A stretch of DNA of 64,000 nucleotides from Paraspadella gotoi (taxonomy: Eukaryota; Chaetognatha), in assembly GCA_051294375.1 (NCBI GenBank), contig JBJCIZ010000239.1, forward strand, positions 1,630,581 to 1,694,580. The letters run 5' to 3'. The notes under the pieces were generated by a model. The model was not told where the DNA came from. It did not search any database and saw nothing but the letters and a program-made list of their open reading frames with translations. The first letter of the stretch is position 1. Each line of letters starts with the position of its first letter. The translations under genes and the position numbers were made by a program. This document shows, one piece after another, positions 30,302 through 42,545 of the stretch.

Positions 30302-32293
30302 CTAGTTGTCCACTAACTGCGGTCGCCGAACCATCTTCGACTCGAGTTCCTTCGCCGCCGCGGCGTTCTTGTGCGCCCTGACAATTCCAGCCGGCGTCAG
30401 CTCCGCCTCGTTGACGGCGCCGGAGGATCCGTCGTCCGCGCCGCAAGCGAAACGCGGATCGTCAGTAACTTCTGCGCCGTAGGCCGCCATCCAGAAACCC
30501 ATGGAGACGTCCTCGCCCTGATAGCGCCGTAAAGACCGGGCGTTGGAAGCGAGCCAGGCCAGGGCATCGCCGGAGACGCCGTAAGTAGCTCCGCAGGCGA
30601 AAGGTGGGTAACCGTTTCCCTGATAAAAGGACTCAGCCCATTTGCCGTGACGCATGACGGCCCAGTCGCGGCGAAAGCGGCCGAGCCACAGCCGGTGCGG
30701 GGCAGCAGCGGCGTAGGCGGCTTCGAGCAATTCGTAGTCGGCGAGAAGTCGTCGCAATGCATCCACGCGTAGGAACACGTCGTCGTCAACTTTGAGGAAG
30801 AAGCCGACGTCGAATTCGGAAGATAATCGCGACGCCGTCGCGAGGAGTTTGTCGGGAAGACGAGCGTAAGTGTCGAGGAGCTCAACCTCCAACAAGTCGT
30901 CAAACTCGGCCGATTCTTTGGCGATTCTCTTCGTCTCATCGTCCAATTCCGCACGACGAATTTCCGAGCGCGACGCCGCGTCCTCCAGGCGTTGATCCAG
31001 AGCCTCGGCGTCGATTTTGAACCGGAAAGAAACCGGAAACGCGTCGGCGCCATCGGCCTCGCCGAGGAAAGACGTAGCGACTTCGTCGAAGCCATCGGCG
31101 TCGCGAACGGCGACTCGAGTGAAGGAGAAGACGGTGCCGTTTGCGCTTTGGAATGTAAACCGGCGCCATCGACGCCGGGGAAAGTGTGGAGACCAAGGGA
31201 AACAGACGGCGTGGTCGCCCTCGACGGCGCTGAGCGCGAAGTAACCCTGAAAGTCGGATTTGAGTGCGAAGGGAGAAATTGAAATGTAGCGGAAACCTTT
31301 GAACGTCTCCGTGGATTTATCGAAGTCGTGGACGGATATCAAAACGTTGCCGGTCGCGGAGTCTACGAGCGTTAAGCGAAGGCGAACGTCTGGTAATTCT
31401 AAAGTATTGACAGAAGGACTGTTCATTCGTTTTCTACAAGCCTCTTTTCTAAACCATATTTGCATATTATTTATATATCAGATATATCAGATATTAAATA
31501 TAAATTATTAAATATCATATAATATCAACTCTCCCCCGCCCAACCTTTTAAAATTCCCCAACTGACCGAGGATCCCGATTCGATCGACGAGGATTCCTTC
31601 GTGGACGCGAAAGTCGACGCGAATCTCGAAGAAGGCGTCGCGCGGACAAAAGAGTTGGGAGGACGAGGAGTCTACCTTCTCCTCTTCCTCCCGATGGACC
31701 GCGAAGAGAGGACGATGGAAGACCGACGAAGACGACAAGCGAGGCCGACAACCGCCGAAACTGTCGGTCGGATGCAGGGGGCACGAGCGAGTTCCGAGAA
31801 TAAACTTTACCAACACCTGAATAGGAAAATAGGAAAAGGAGAAAGATAAAGCGACGCGATGGTGGGTTTTGATAGGGTTAGGGTTTTTTATCATTGTCAG
31901 CATTGGCGTTAGCCGTAGTCGGTTATATATGAAAATTTTCATCGAAAATTCTCTTAGTATTATCCGAAATAGTCTTTAAATTTTTTTGTTAAAAAAGATA
32001 TCTCAGAAAATTGTTTGGGCGTATTCGATGCGAATTAATTAACAATATACATAAATCACCTTAATACCACTCCCATCGAAGCTCCGTTTCAAGTCATAGA
32101 GCCAAGTTCGACGAATGGCGCTCCGGTGATCGAAGTGATCGCGGGCGGAGAAAATCCCGATGACTAGAGGAATCGATTGTCGAGGAGGAGGAAGGAAAAA
32201 GTCGGTGAAAGGCAAGAGGGTGAGCAGAGGAAGAAGGAGGATCGCAGCAGCGACGACGACGTAGTTGATAGACGGCGAAGTCGACGCCATCAT
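30302..32293 (-). CDS. B3GALNT2: Beta-1,3-N-acetylgalactosaminyltransferase 2 homolog
   Basis: Golgi/ER type II glycosyltransferase of family GT31. In vertebrates it adds GalNAc in the alpha-dystroglycan core M3 glycan. Exons: 32293-32060, 31816-31567, 31398-30302, giving 526 residues in phase. A short cytosolic end and a signal-anchor helix (residues about 10-30) are followed by VIGIFSARDHFDHRSAIRRTW, the first GT31 motif. A less conserved middle precedes FFLKVDDDVFLRV, with the metal-binding DDD. Near the end ACGATYGVSGDALAWLASN and RYQGEDVSMGFWMAA match the B3GALNT2 subgroup well. Two adjacent Met codons begin the frame; the first was taken. The start lies only 54 bases after the TMEM243 stop. 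Another GT31 branch is possible but less likely. Confidence 0.85.
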
Positions 32294-32346
32294 CGTGGAA
32301 CGGGAAATGGGGGGGGGGAAAGTGGGGCGTGCCTTGCCGGGCTTTT

Positions 32347-32871
32347 TCAGCCAGAGTCGGTGCCGTTGGCGAGGCGCGCGTTGAGCTCCGCGTAGATGTA
32401 GATGTTGGCGCAGATGCAGAGGAGGAAGAGTGCGAAGGCGTTGTAGTAGATCAAGGTGCGGAATTTGGGCTCCAAGTCGCCCTGGGAATGGGAAGAGGGT
32501 AAGGGGAGAGGGTAAGGGGAAAGCTGGAAACCTGTCTCGCGGTTCTTTGATCGCACCTGTCGATACCAATACATCAGAGTCACGTGCGACATCAACATGA
32601 GCAGAGCGACGATGGAGAGAAATACGTTTATTCCGTTCGGAGGCCAACTGAATAAGATTTGAAGAAATTAGTAGAAATGTATTTAAATTTAATCAAAATA
32701 AATCCCGAAAAACCTGACTGCGAATGACTCTATAAGCGTGATGAATACGAAGAGGCCGGTGAGACCTCCGACGATCATGTTGAGCATCTTATCCCGCGGC
32801 GTCGATTCGCCGAAGAGTGGCCGGTCGGTGATCTCCTGATAGTCGTAGCGTCCCGCGCCATTTCCGGCCAT
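32347..32871 (-). CDS. TMEM243: TMEM243 homolog
   Basis: Small multi-pass membrane protein of unknown biochemical role. Exons: 32871-32714, 32647-32557, 32481-32347, giving 127 residues in phase. Family motifs: DRPLFGEST near residue 17, then a first membrane segment (IVGGLTGLFVFITLIESF), further hydrophobic segments, and the strongly conserved YWYRQGDLEPKFRTLIYY spanning the second junction, followed by LLCICANIYIY. Membrane topology is typically four segments. The 3' end almost touches the B3GALNT2 start, so its 3' UTR must overlap the next gene's promoter or 5' UTR. Confidence 0.9.
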
Positions 32872-34525
32872 CGTTGGTTACCCGCCCTCGCTTTGACCCC
32901 GCTCAACGGGGTTAAAGGATCGAGAGAGAGAAAGAGAGAGAGAGAGATACTCGTGTCTTTAATGGTTCGTCAAGGTCTTCGTCGTCCGACTAGGACGGCG
33001 GAGAAACCCTTCGTCAGTTGGGCTTTCACATTTTCCCACATCTGCACATAAAAAGTCGATGAACGAAATTCCTAACATTTTTATTTTTTAAAAAAGATGA
33101 CCATTTTGGCAAAAAAAAAAGGAATGATGATTCGTTGAAAAAGAAAAAACAAATCAGGAGTTGTCGAGTAACAAGCAAACAAGCAGAGCAGAAACGGCAA
33201 TTCTCTTTTGGTTTGAGGAAGTGCTTTTTTTTATTTAAAAAAATTGTAATAAATAATTGGTTATGTAAATACGTATGCATAAGAAAATCTTTTTTCGACG
33301 AATCACGTACACTTTTTTTTGCCAAATTAGTATTTTTTTTTTCGAGCAGAAATGAAGTTCGACACAACTTTGATGACGATGAACAACTCGGGCGAGAGCT
33401 TTGCCTCGATGAGTGATTTCGCAGCAAGGAGCATTTCGCAAAAAAAAATAATATCGTATGAATTAAAACTAACTACGGGCAAAGCCGGTAAAAGATAATC
33501 TTTTTTCGTCTAAAACAAAACAAAAATGAGGCTTAAAAACTTTATGACTACATATATCGTGGGAGAATAATGACTACGAGATCAACAGTTGAAATGCGAA
33601 AAAAGAGGTTCAGATAATAATAATAATAATAATAGTAATAGTACGCAATACGATAAGACAACACGTAAACAATAAATGCGCGGCGTCGATATAACAAAAG
33701 GATTATACGCTTGGATACTAACACGAATTGGGCCGAGAAAATGGGGGGGGAATAGTGCGCGTGAGATTAAGTGTTTAGGTGGCGGATTGAGGCGCGAGCT
33801 CGCGACCTTCAGATGTTGCCGACGAAAAAAAAAAAAAAAAATTCAGTCATCAGAAAAAAGTCGCTTTTTATCACTATTTTTTTCGCATGACTGTGACTAC
33901 GTTCGCCGTGGGAAAAAAAAGTGACTAGTAGAAACGATGAGAACAGCTTATTGATACTTTGGTGTTAAATTGGCAAGGCTGGGGCATTCAACATTTCGTA
34001 AACAGTAACAGTGCTTCTTTTTTTTAATGGAATGTCATTGTCAACGCGTTTTCGTTAGTCGCAAGTAAATATTTTTTTAACATTGTGAATATTTATCGAT
34101 CGAAAAACTGATAGGGCATTCGCGAGAGAATCTCGATGAAAAGAAATGAAAAATAAACCAAAAAAAGAAAATGAAAAGTTTCGTGGAAAGGAAAAGCGAG
34201 GACGTGACGGGCCGCATGCGATTTAACCAACGAAGTACGATATAGCGAAAAAGAAGACGCGTTTAGTCGTCCGGAAATAACGAATGAAGCAAATGTTGTT
34301 TTGACGGTTCGTTAAAAGCGGATAGTTCCGAGACACAATCCGGGATCGATAAAAGCGGAATGTTTACACTGGTCTGCGTTTTTCGAAGGGTTCGTTCGAT
34401 CGAGGGTAACAACGTCCAACGAAAAAAAGAAAAACAAACACAAAAGGCGAATAAGTTTTTTTTTCTTTTTAATTTTCCATCGATGGCGCTTGGGATTTGA
34501 GACGCGCGCCATCTCCCGACTTTCG
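32872..34525. other. Long spacer / 3' UTR region
   Basis: About 1.65 kb between the TMEM243 start and the next upstream stop. It contains a (GA)n stretch near 32920-32948, A/T runs and short TAA repeats near 33617. No frame encodes anything recognisable. Part is probably the 3' UTR of the one-pass membrane protein gene. Confidence 0.5.
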
Positions 34526-35228
34526 TCACAACTGCTGATCTCGTTCGCTTTCCGTCAAAGCGTCCCTGCGGAGAAAATATTAAATAATTAATACTGAAGT
34601 TAAATAAGAAAACAATTCGAGTCAGAAAAAAACAGTGAAATTGGGACAACCAATTTAAAATAAATTAATATTATACATTCAGTTAATAAATAAGCTATCT
34701 TGCCCCTAGCTTTGGACATAAAAATTAAGGCCTCCATCCCTAGTAGAGGACAATACCCTGCAAAATTTCATTCAAGACTATCTCACAGTCCAGTCACTGT
34801 AGTCAGTCTAATTCACTCCTAACACTTCCAAACATGAGTCAAATATTTTTAAAGACTAATCTTCTGCTGATCACTACTAAAATGCGACCCCCTCTCTCCT
34901 TCCACTTCTCCATCCCAGCCACAGACCTCGAAGCGGCCTGCAGCCTCTCCTTCTCCTCGGTCCGCAGCCTCCGTCTCCCGCAGCAGTAGGAGACGATGAG
35001 CCAGAGGCCTCCCCACTGATTGAAGACGTAGCAGAAGACGTCGACGACGAGAAGGATGAGGAGGATCATGACGACGACGACCCCGGCCACCGTGTGCGAC
35101 TGGAGACTCTCGAGGCGCTTGAGGATCTCGTCGTCGATGTCGAACCGATCGAGGATCGACGAGGAGTTGGAGGCGGCCGGGGCGGGCACGCCCGGAGGAG
35201 GAAGGGGAGAGGAAAAGTTCGTCGTCAT
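34526..35228 (-). CDS. Unrecognised one-pass membrane protein
   Basis: Two exons, 35228-34927 and 34565-34526, give 113 residues with matching phase. The N-terminus is Ser/Pro/Ala-rich with no signal peptide. An amphipathic stretch (FDIDDEILKRLESLQ) leads into one strong membrane helix, VAGVVVVMILLILLVVDVFC (about residues 47-66), then FNQWGGLWLIVSYCCG with two cysteines suitable for palmitoylation. A basic/acidic cytosolic tail ends in SERDQQL. The start is the first Met giving this layout; a longer upstream open frame has no conserved look. I do not recognise the family. The intron carries a copy of the 250-base repeat. Confidence 0.65.
34635..34830 (-). repeat. 250-base dispersed repeat, diverged partial copy
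   Basis: Reverse-complement match to the 3' two thirds of the 15576 element (aataagctatcttgcccc, ggcctccatc, caagactatctcacagtcc), with more substitutions and small deletions than the others. It lies in the intron of the one-pass membrane protein gene. Confidence 0.8.
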
Positions 35229-35738
35229 CGTTGGTGGGGAGGGGAGGGAAGTTTGGAGGCGAGATGGAATAAGGAAGAAGCGGGATTCGGAGCTCTTACG
35301 CTGCCGCTTCCGGAGGCGACTCGGCGGAAGCGCGATGGCGTGCGGCGAGAAGTTGGCGCGGGATTCGAGGCGAAGAGCGGAGCATGGCAAAGAAGGAGAG
35401 GTTGAGAAAGCGATAGAGACAGAGTTAAACGAGGAGTTTTAAGCCGAAAGGAGAGAGCGTCCCGACGCGTCGCGGAAAGAGCGACGGGTGAAAGAGATTC
35501 CTTCGAGTCATGTTTCTCCGCGAAGGAAAAAAGAAGATCGACGAGATCTTGACTTCTCAAAAAAAAAAAAAAAAAAGAAATAACAAAACTCTTTCGAGAG
35601 TCAAAATAATGACAACAATCAAAGGGAAAGATTAAACAGGAATTCGGGGGTTACGGGAGGAAAAAATCACAGGCGAAATTGAAAAAAACGCAGAAAATAA
35701 AAAGAGACATTCGAGTTTCAAAAACTCCTCCCCGCCCC
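35229..35738. other. Spacer upstream of the membrane protein gene
   Basis: About 510 bases; presumed promoter plus MRPL9 3' UTR, with an A run of about 18 near 35559-35576. No gene was seen. Confidence 0.4.
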
Positions 35739-36732
35739 TCAAATCCTCGTCACGGGCTCCGCCGACTGCACCAGCCAATCTTTGGGTTTCTCCTTGGGCT
35801 TCCTCCAGACTTCGATCGGTTCGTGGACGATGTTTCCGTCGAGATCGACGCGCCAAAAGAGGATCGTCGCTTTGACGTCCACCACGTCGAGTTTGTTGAT
35901 CGTCAGTTTGAATACGATCTCGCCCGGCGACGTCACGGGTTCCGGGGGAAGTTCCACGCAGTCGGGACCCTCGACGACCACGCCCACTTTGCGCAGCGCC
36001 GTCAAGACGTGGCCCTTGTTCAGGGTCCACGGGTTCGTCGGGTGCATGACGATGGGCAGGTTAAGGCTTTCGGAAAGCTCGCGGGCCGTGACGCCGGCGA
36101 AGGGAGTTCGTTGGACGCGGTCGGTCATGTTGAGGCGACGGCAGTGAGCTCGGATCTGGGATAAGATGGGGAAAGGAATTTAAAATAGAAAATAAGGGGA
36201 TATAGAGGAAGATTAATTGATAAATAACCAATCCCCTCCCCTTGTTCAATCGTCAATCACCCTATCGAGATTTTCCTGCGAAGGGTATTCGGCCAGTCGC
36301 GCGGGCAGCAAATAATTTCGCGCGTCGTCGCGAGAGACTTGAACGATATCGCCGATGTCACCGAATCCCTCGACGTAGGTGGTCATGACGAGGGTCATGT
36401 CCGAAGCGGGTTTGTTGTGGGTCTCCTCCACGAGGTCGTACACGTGGAAGTCGCCTGGACATTAGGAAATTTAAGAATTTCATTAATCGAAATGTTTAAA
36501 AAAAGGGGGGGGCTTGGGGGAACATACCTCTCTCGTTTTCGTCGTAGGGATACTTGGAGACATCTTCCAGGTTAGGGATGTGGGGGAGCCACCACCGACG
36601 CTTAACGACGAACCTCCCTCGTCTCGATTCTCTTCGCGACGAAGGAGTCGAGTTCGAGGACGAGATTGTCGTCGTTGTAGTGGTCGACGTCAGACGCGAC
36701 GCGGGAAAACGCGACAGCGCTCGGCGGAGCAT
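35739..36732 (-). CDS. MRPL9: Mitochondrial ribosomal protein bL9m
   Basis: Component of the mitochondrial large ribosomal subunit. Exons: 36732-36528, 36454-36261, 36155-35739, giving 271 residues in phase. The first 40 residues are rich in Arg, Ser and Thr with no acids (MLRRALSRFPASRLTS), a mitochondrial presequence. VVKRRWWLP precedes the L9 N-domain, with VYDLVEETHNKP, then VEGFGDIGDIVQVSRDDARN, where bacterial L9 has its G-x-x-G-D-x-V-x-V loop, and LLPARLAEYPS. The C-terminal part aligns with the mitochondrial extension (ALRKVGVVVEGPDCVELP). It is immediately followed upstream by the SCI1-like gene. Confidence 0.88.
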
Positions 36733-37030
36733 CGGTGTTTTTTTTTTTTTTAGGTTTTAACTAATGGTTGATGTAAGAAAAAAGCCGGAATTTATATACA
36801 GTTTAAACGATAAATAGTTAATTTGAAGCAGTGTGGGAAAAGATTTCAAATTCATAAATTCACATCTCCTCTCTCCATACATTCCAAATTTCTGTTGTCT
36901 TGAAAACAAAATAGATACGGGTACAAGTGGAAATATTACAACAACAACAACAAAATTATTTTAAATATTTAACGTCATTTTGTCAATTTAAAGTAACCAA
37001 AAAAAAAAAAAAAACCAACAACGAAAAGGT

Positions 37031-38725
37031 TCAACCATCTACGTTCCAAAGAGCGCCATCTTTCCGCGACGAGCGCGCCATCTCTATGAGAGCGTCCATC
37101 TTGGCCTTTTCCTTCTCCGCGTAGGCGGCGACCTTTTCCCGCGCCAGAGAGACACGTGCTTCGTGTCGCGCCTCCCGCTGCTCTTTCCGCTTCTCGATGG
37201 CTTTGCCCATTTCTGCAAGCGATGTAAGGATTTTATAAAAATTTAAAATTTAAACAAAGCGTTATTTATAATGAAATTATACAACATACATTTTAATGAA
37301 GTAATAGATTAAACAATAAACATTTAGGTTTTTTTTTTCCTGTTTGCAAATGGCACAACAACAACAACCCTTTTCCCCCCCACCCCTTACTCGACGAGTC
37401 TCCCAAAAGGACTTTGTCCGAGAGTCCAGGGCTCATGTCCCTATTCCGCCGCTTCTCCCTCTCCATGGCCCGCTTCTCCATCCGGGCCTCGAAACCGGAT
37501 GAGGCCCGCGGGTTGAGTTCTTCTTCCGTCGTCTTCACGAAATCCTTGAATCTCTTCTCGCGCATTTTACGCTCGAACGCTGCTTGCTCGTCCTCTTCCT
37601 CGGAATCTTGAGAGGGGACGGGGAGGAATTAATATGAGGTACTGCCACAGTACATTGATTATTGTACATTGTACATTGATGTACTAATGATGTTAAAAAC
37701 AAAATTGCCTCAACAAATAAGGCTCTTTCATGAAATAGAATTCAAAATGTATAATATTAGCTTTCAAATAAGTTACTTCTCTTAATACATCGAGATTATC
37801 CGGCACACATTTTGAAATAAAGTCCCAGTAATCGCAATATGCAAATTAAATTACCGAAAAATAAAAACTTATCTCACCATCGTCCTTCGATCTTGCGATG
37901 TTGGCAGGGAGCATAGGCCCGATCACACGGGGAGAGGTGGCGGACGCTGCTGATGATGATGCTGCTGCAGCGGTTGAGGACGCAACAGGGTCGCTGAGCT
38001 TTCGCGCACGCGACGCCGACGACGATGACGTCGAACTCCGCGCGTCATTCTGTCTGGGAAAAATCGCCGACTTAAAAACCAAAGCCCACTGTCCATGTGT
38101 CGATTAATCTGTCGGTTTAATCGTCTGTCTCTTTATCTGTCCCATCGTCCGACCATTTGTCCCTCCCCCCTCCAATTCGGAACCTCCCGTCGCCGACTCC
38201 TCGAGACGCCGCCTCCTTAACAGCCTCGATCTCCGCCCGCGTCTTCGAGTCCAAATTGTCGGCGAAGCTCCACCGAAACCCTCCCGACTTGTCGGCCACC
38301 CCGGCCGACCCGGCGCCGGTGGCTCCGTAGATTTCCGGCGCCAATTTCCGTTTATTCCATTTCTTAACGAATTTGGCGAAGTGAGTCTTGGCCTCGACAG
38401 TTTCCATCTCGCCAAAGGTCTTTCCGATCTTGACGTTGCTCTTGAGCCAAACGCGAAACTCGGCGTTGCGAGAATAGTAGTCCGCTTTGGAGATCTTGGG
38501 CACGTCGAGGGGAATCCGATCCATTTTCCGCTCCTTGGTCCGCTTCTTTTCCTTCTTCCGCTTCTTTTCCTTCTTTTTCTTCTTTCGAGATTCCTTCTTT
38601 CGTTTTTTGGGGGAAGGGGAGGAGGAGGAAGAGGAGGAGTCCGTTTCCTCGGAGGAGGAGGGGGAGTCTTTTTCCTCTTCATCTTCCAAGGAGGAAGATC
38701 GATCTCGCCTTTTCTTTTTTCCCAT
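37031..38725 (-). CDS. SCI1-like basic nuclear protein
   Basis: Exons: 38725-38184, 38053-37878, 37606-37391, 37212-37031, giving 371 residues in phase. The Lys/Ser/Glu-rich N-terminus looks like a nuclear protein. The recognisable block is DVPKISKADYYSRNAEFRVW followed by FAKFVKKWNKRKLAPEIYG (residues about 72-130). It resembles the conserved region of plant style cell-cycle inhibitor 1 and its uncharacterised relatives. The second conserved stretch VIGPMLPANI and two charged helices near the C-terminus (FEARMEKRAMEREKRR and AKMDALIEMARSS) also fit that family. No enzyme motif is present. The family match is from memory and would need a profile search; the gene model itself is firm. Confidence 0.7.
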
Positions 38726-39047
38726 TTTTAAAATTGTATATTTTTTAAATCTTAAAAAAAAAGTGGGTGAGCTATGAAAGAACCAAGTGAAGACAAATAA
38801 TACCAGTTGTCCCAGACAAATAAAGTCCGAGTCATCATTGTTCTCATTTAAATATGATTAATAGTTAGATTTTTCAATGATAAAATTTAACATTGGATAA
38901 AGGAAAAATCCCACAGGGATAAGTAATAGTGATATTCAAAAATTAACATTTTTTTCGCGATAACAATGAATCAGATATGCTTTCTGGACAATAGCATTTA
39001 AAACTAACGAGTTATACATATATCCAAGTCAAAAAAAACTGCCGGGT

Positions 39048-40841
39048 CTAATCCGTCTTTCGCGACTCGGATGGGTCTTCCGTCGTCTCGACGACCGGCT
39101 CGGTCCCCGCACTCTTCGACGGCGCCGTCGTCGTCTTCTCTCGCCCCGCGTCGTCGTCGTCGGCGACTTGGATGGAGAATCCCCGAATGCCCGGAATCCC
39201 GACTCCGACGCGGCGTTGGTAGCGGAGGTATTCCTCCCCGAAGAAGGCGAGCAACGTCCGCTCCTCCTCCTCGATTCGCTCGCGGAAGAATCGCCAGCTG
39301 GCGGCGGCGTAGGCGACGAGGCAGAGGGGATTTTGGAGGAGCAGTTGGGTGCCGATGCTCCAGAGGAACCAACCAACGTAGGAGGGATGTCTGGAGGAAA
39401 TGAAGAAAGAGATGAAACTAGTTAAATGCTGAGCTATCATTGAATAGGAAAATATGGATGATATATATCGAGAAAATTTGCGATATAAACTCTTAGATCA
39501 GAAATAAATAACTTACATTCATTATAACACAAAAATACATGTAATTGAGAACAACGGAACCACATTCCATAATTATACTCGCAAAATATTAGATTAACTT
39601 CTGTGAATAATCAAAAATATTGTATAATATTAAAAATAATGGAGACTAAAAATAATTTGCCTTATGAATAATAAAAAAACACAACTTTCGAATAAAGTAC
39701 CACAATATGCTATGTGAATTTAAAGACATTTGTTACTAAACCACGAAATCTTAAAATTACGTAGATCCCAACCGTATTCATCAAATTCTTCTACCTGCTC
39801 CAGGCGTAGACCCCGGACGTGACCAGCACGTGATCCTCGGCCTTGCGCCACTGAATGAGATGGTTAAAATTGGTCTTGGCCGTGTGCATGGCCAGCTTGC
39901 GGAGCGCCTCGCCGACCACGATCAGCGCGAGACCGGCCTGGGCGACGCGGCCAAAGTCTTTGTCGCAGCCGAGTAGATGGCGCTCGACGGCGAACTCGAG
40001 CCAAGAGGCGACCATCGCCGCGTGATACTCGGTCGAGTGGTTGAGCAGGAAGCTGTCGAAGGAGAGGAACCTCGTGTTCCACCAAGCCGTCGACTGAAAC
40101 TCGGAAAAGTGGAAGAAACTCAAGGCACTGACGTAGAGGCCGACGGTGGAGGGGGATCCGGAGAGAAGGCCGGACGCCGCCAACCGGGTTCCGGCGCCGA
40201 AGGCCACGCCCAACGCGCCGGCGCGGAGAGCCACGCCTTTCTGGGGAAGAAGATGGGGGGGGGATGGGACGGATGATTTACTGAGAAATTATAATAAAGA
40301 AATATCTCTCTCGCTCTCGCTCTGTCTCCCACGTTCAGCCTCAGAATTTACATATCCCGATAAGGTTTTATGGCTTCCGACACATTTTCCTTCGGCATTT
40401 TTTAAAGACTCTCATACATCGGTTTGCAATACATTTATTAATTGATTTATAATTGATTTAAGACGAACTCCTTTTGGATTATATTTTCAATTTTTGATGC
40501 TGATTTATTCACAGAACACTCAGTGGATGCCTTGTCGGTTGACCCGTATTGTCAGCTTTAGTTTAAGTTTAAACTTAATATTAATATTGTAGTAATGTTT
40601 TCTTATTCCTTCCCCTCTTTACCTCTTCCTCCCTCATTCGCTTCCTTCCGCAAGAGACCAAAGCGAGGGGAAAGAGGAAGTAGGCCCCGAAACACGAGGA
40701 CAGCGAAGACGACAACGACGACAACTTCTCCGCCTCCGCTCCATCCACGAGTCTCTGGACGAAGAGTTGCAGATAAGGAAGGACGGTTCCGCCGACGAAG
40801 GAGACGAGGCTCCAGGATCCCGCGCTCGGGTGAAGATTCAT
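39048..40841 (-). CDS. ICMT: Protein-S-isoprenylcysteine O-methyltransferase
   Basis: ER membrane enzyme that methylates the prenylated C-terminal cysteine of CaaX proteins such as Ras and Rho, using S-adenosylmethionine. Exons: 40841-40623, 40240-39795, 39390-39048, giving 335 residues in phase. Several membrane segments are followed by the family blocks LSFFHFSEF, DSFLLNHSTEYH, GEALRKLAMHTA and SNFNHLI-like KTNFNHLIQ. The catalytic C-terminal region SGVYAWSRHPSYVGWFLWSI and EEERTLLAFFGEEYLRYQ is complete. After the domain there is an extra Asp/Glu/Thr-rich tail of about 40 residues not typical of the human enzyme. It is intriguing next to the CCLL-ending MIT protein in the same window, but they are 16 kb apart. 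Confidence 0.95.
39391..39794 (-). other. ICMT intron 2
   Basis: A 404-base AT-rich intron. The string caatatgctatgtg near 39705 is a weak likeness of the intron motif listed elsewhere. No other element was seen. Confidence 0.4.
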
Positions 40842-42545
40842 CGTCGTTGAATCATGTCGAGTAACGTTCGCGGATCCCCCGACTCGTTACTTAACATCGG
40901 GAAGAAAAGGGTCTTTCTGGACGATCAGGAAAAAAAAAATAATAGAAGACTGGATCGTTTCGAAAACTAAGACATTGATTTGTTTAAGGCACGAGAAAAA
41001 TAAGTGATTGGTACAATGATTGCTTTCGGAGTGATTAAGGTGCGATTTGGTTTAGATTAGCGGGTCGAGGGGGGAAAAAAAAAGCGAAATAGCAGTATGT
41101 AGCGACAACGTATTTAACATGCTATTCCAGATCAAAAATTAAATTCTTTTTTTTTTTTACTAAGGTTTTGATTAAGTGTAGACAGTAGTGCGACGACTAG
41201 ACGTTTATTCAATATTTCTCGACTCGTTTATTTTTATTAATTAAATTTTTAACAATCTTTGTTTTTCCGCAGGATAAATTTGTTTTTTGTACCGCAAAAG
41301 CGACAAATTGACAAAACATGAAACGCGACTAAGTAAAATTATAAGTAACGCGGGAAATAATTTCATTTTCTTAATAAATTTCATTATAGGTTTATAAACA
41401 TAACAGGTAGCGATGTGAAGGTGGCAGTGGGGGAATGGCATTTGTGTTTAGTACACAAATAATTCGAGCTCCGTATAAAATAACTTTGAATGATTTTTTT
41501 TTAAATTTAAATGTACAACGTTCAAATGCAGTGCGACCAAAACGAAAATTTGGCTTTTCTAGAAAAAGAAACCCCTAAGTAAGAAATAATTTGTACCACC
41601 CTTATCACAATTCTAGGATACAATTTAACTCTACTAAGCATCCAAGTGTGAAATTACGTCCCTCTCAAACATTCATAATGAAAATATATGTATATTGGCT
41701 GCCTATATAATCATTTATAAAACATTTATTACCTCGTGCAAATCTATTGCAAAAATTTCTCCCAATCGTGACAAATTCTAAAAAGCTACCATAGAGAATT
41801 TGAGATATACTGTATAAATAGTGACTAATAAATAGTAATTATATCCGTGAAATTTTATTGCATCGATCACCAAAAAACCGATAATATAGGTAAAACTACA
41901 AGATGAATATAAATAGTAGAAATAGGTTTTATTTTTTTTTTTATTAGATTCAGGAATCAGGAAAAAGCAAAAAAAAATGCAGAACTAAAAAAAGGTAACG
42001 TTCACCACAGACGTTGAGCGTTTTGAAAGATCGCGGTGGAATTAGGGAATGGATCACTCAGAAAAAAAAGGGGGGTTTTTATAAAAGATAATAACGAAAA
42101 TACTATCGACTAAACAGTGAAAAAGATTTTTTGTAAGAAACGAATTCCTCGGTCAAAAGTTAACGCATGATAGAAAGATAATTCATTACAAAAAGCAAGA
42201 AAACAAATTTCCGGACAGACATCAAAAAAATGAATGTACGCGCAAAAAAAAAATAAAAACTGGATGATTTTATTATTTTTTTTTATTAAGAGTAGAAATT
42301 GTATTGGTTTTTTTTAAATTTATTTTTAATTTGCCGCCGATTAATCTCTGTAAACGGTTGACTTTTCTCTCGCGTAGAGGAGATTACAACAGGTTTTTTT
42401 TTTATCTTAGGTCAGGGCGTTCGTGTTTTTTGGAATGCCTTTCGAAATTCGACACCGAAAAACCGCATCGTTTTTTTTTCCGGCGATAAAAAAAACGGGT
42501 GAAAATGGCGGCGACGATCCTCGTCCCATCATTACTCATTCCGCG
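40842..42545. other. Long spacer between ICMT start and G alpha stop
   Basis: About 1.7 kb, strongly AT-rich with many A and T runs. No recognisable frame on either strand, no RNA gene and no copy of the named repeats was found. It should hold the ICMT promoter and the G alpha 3' UTR. Confidence 0.5.

Noticed and set aside
32294-32647. Long open frame upstream of and continuous with B3GALNT2 exon 1
   Set aside because: It overlaps TMEM243 coding sequence in another frame and has no conserved character. The Met at 32293 gives a normal signal anchor.
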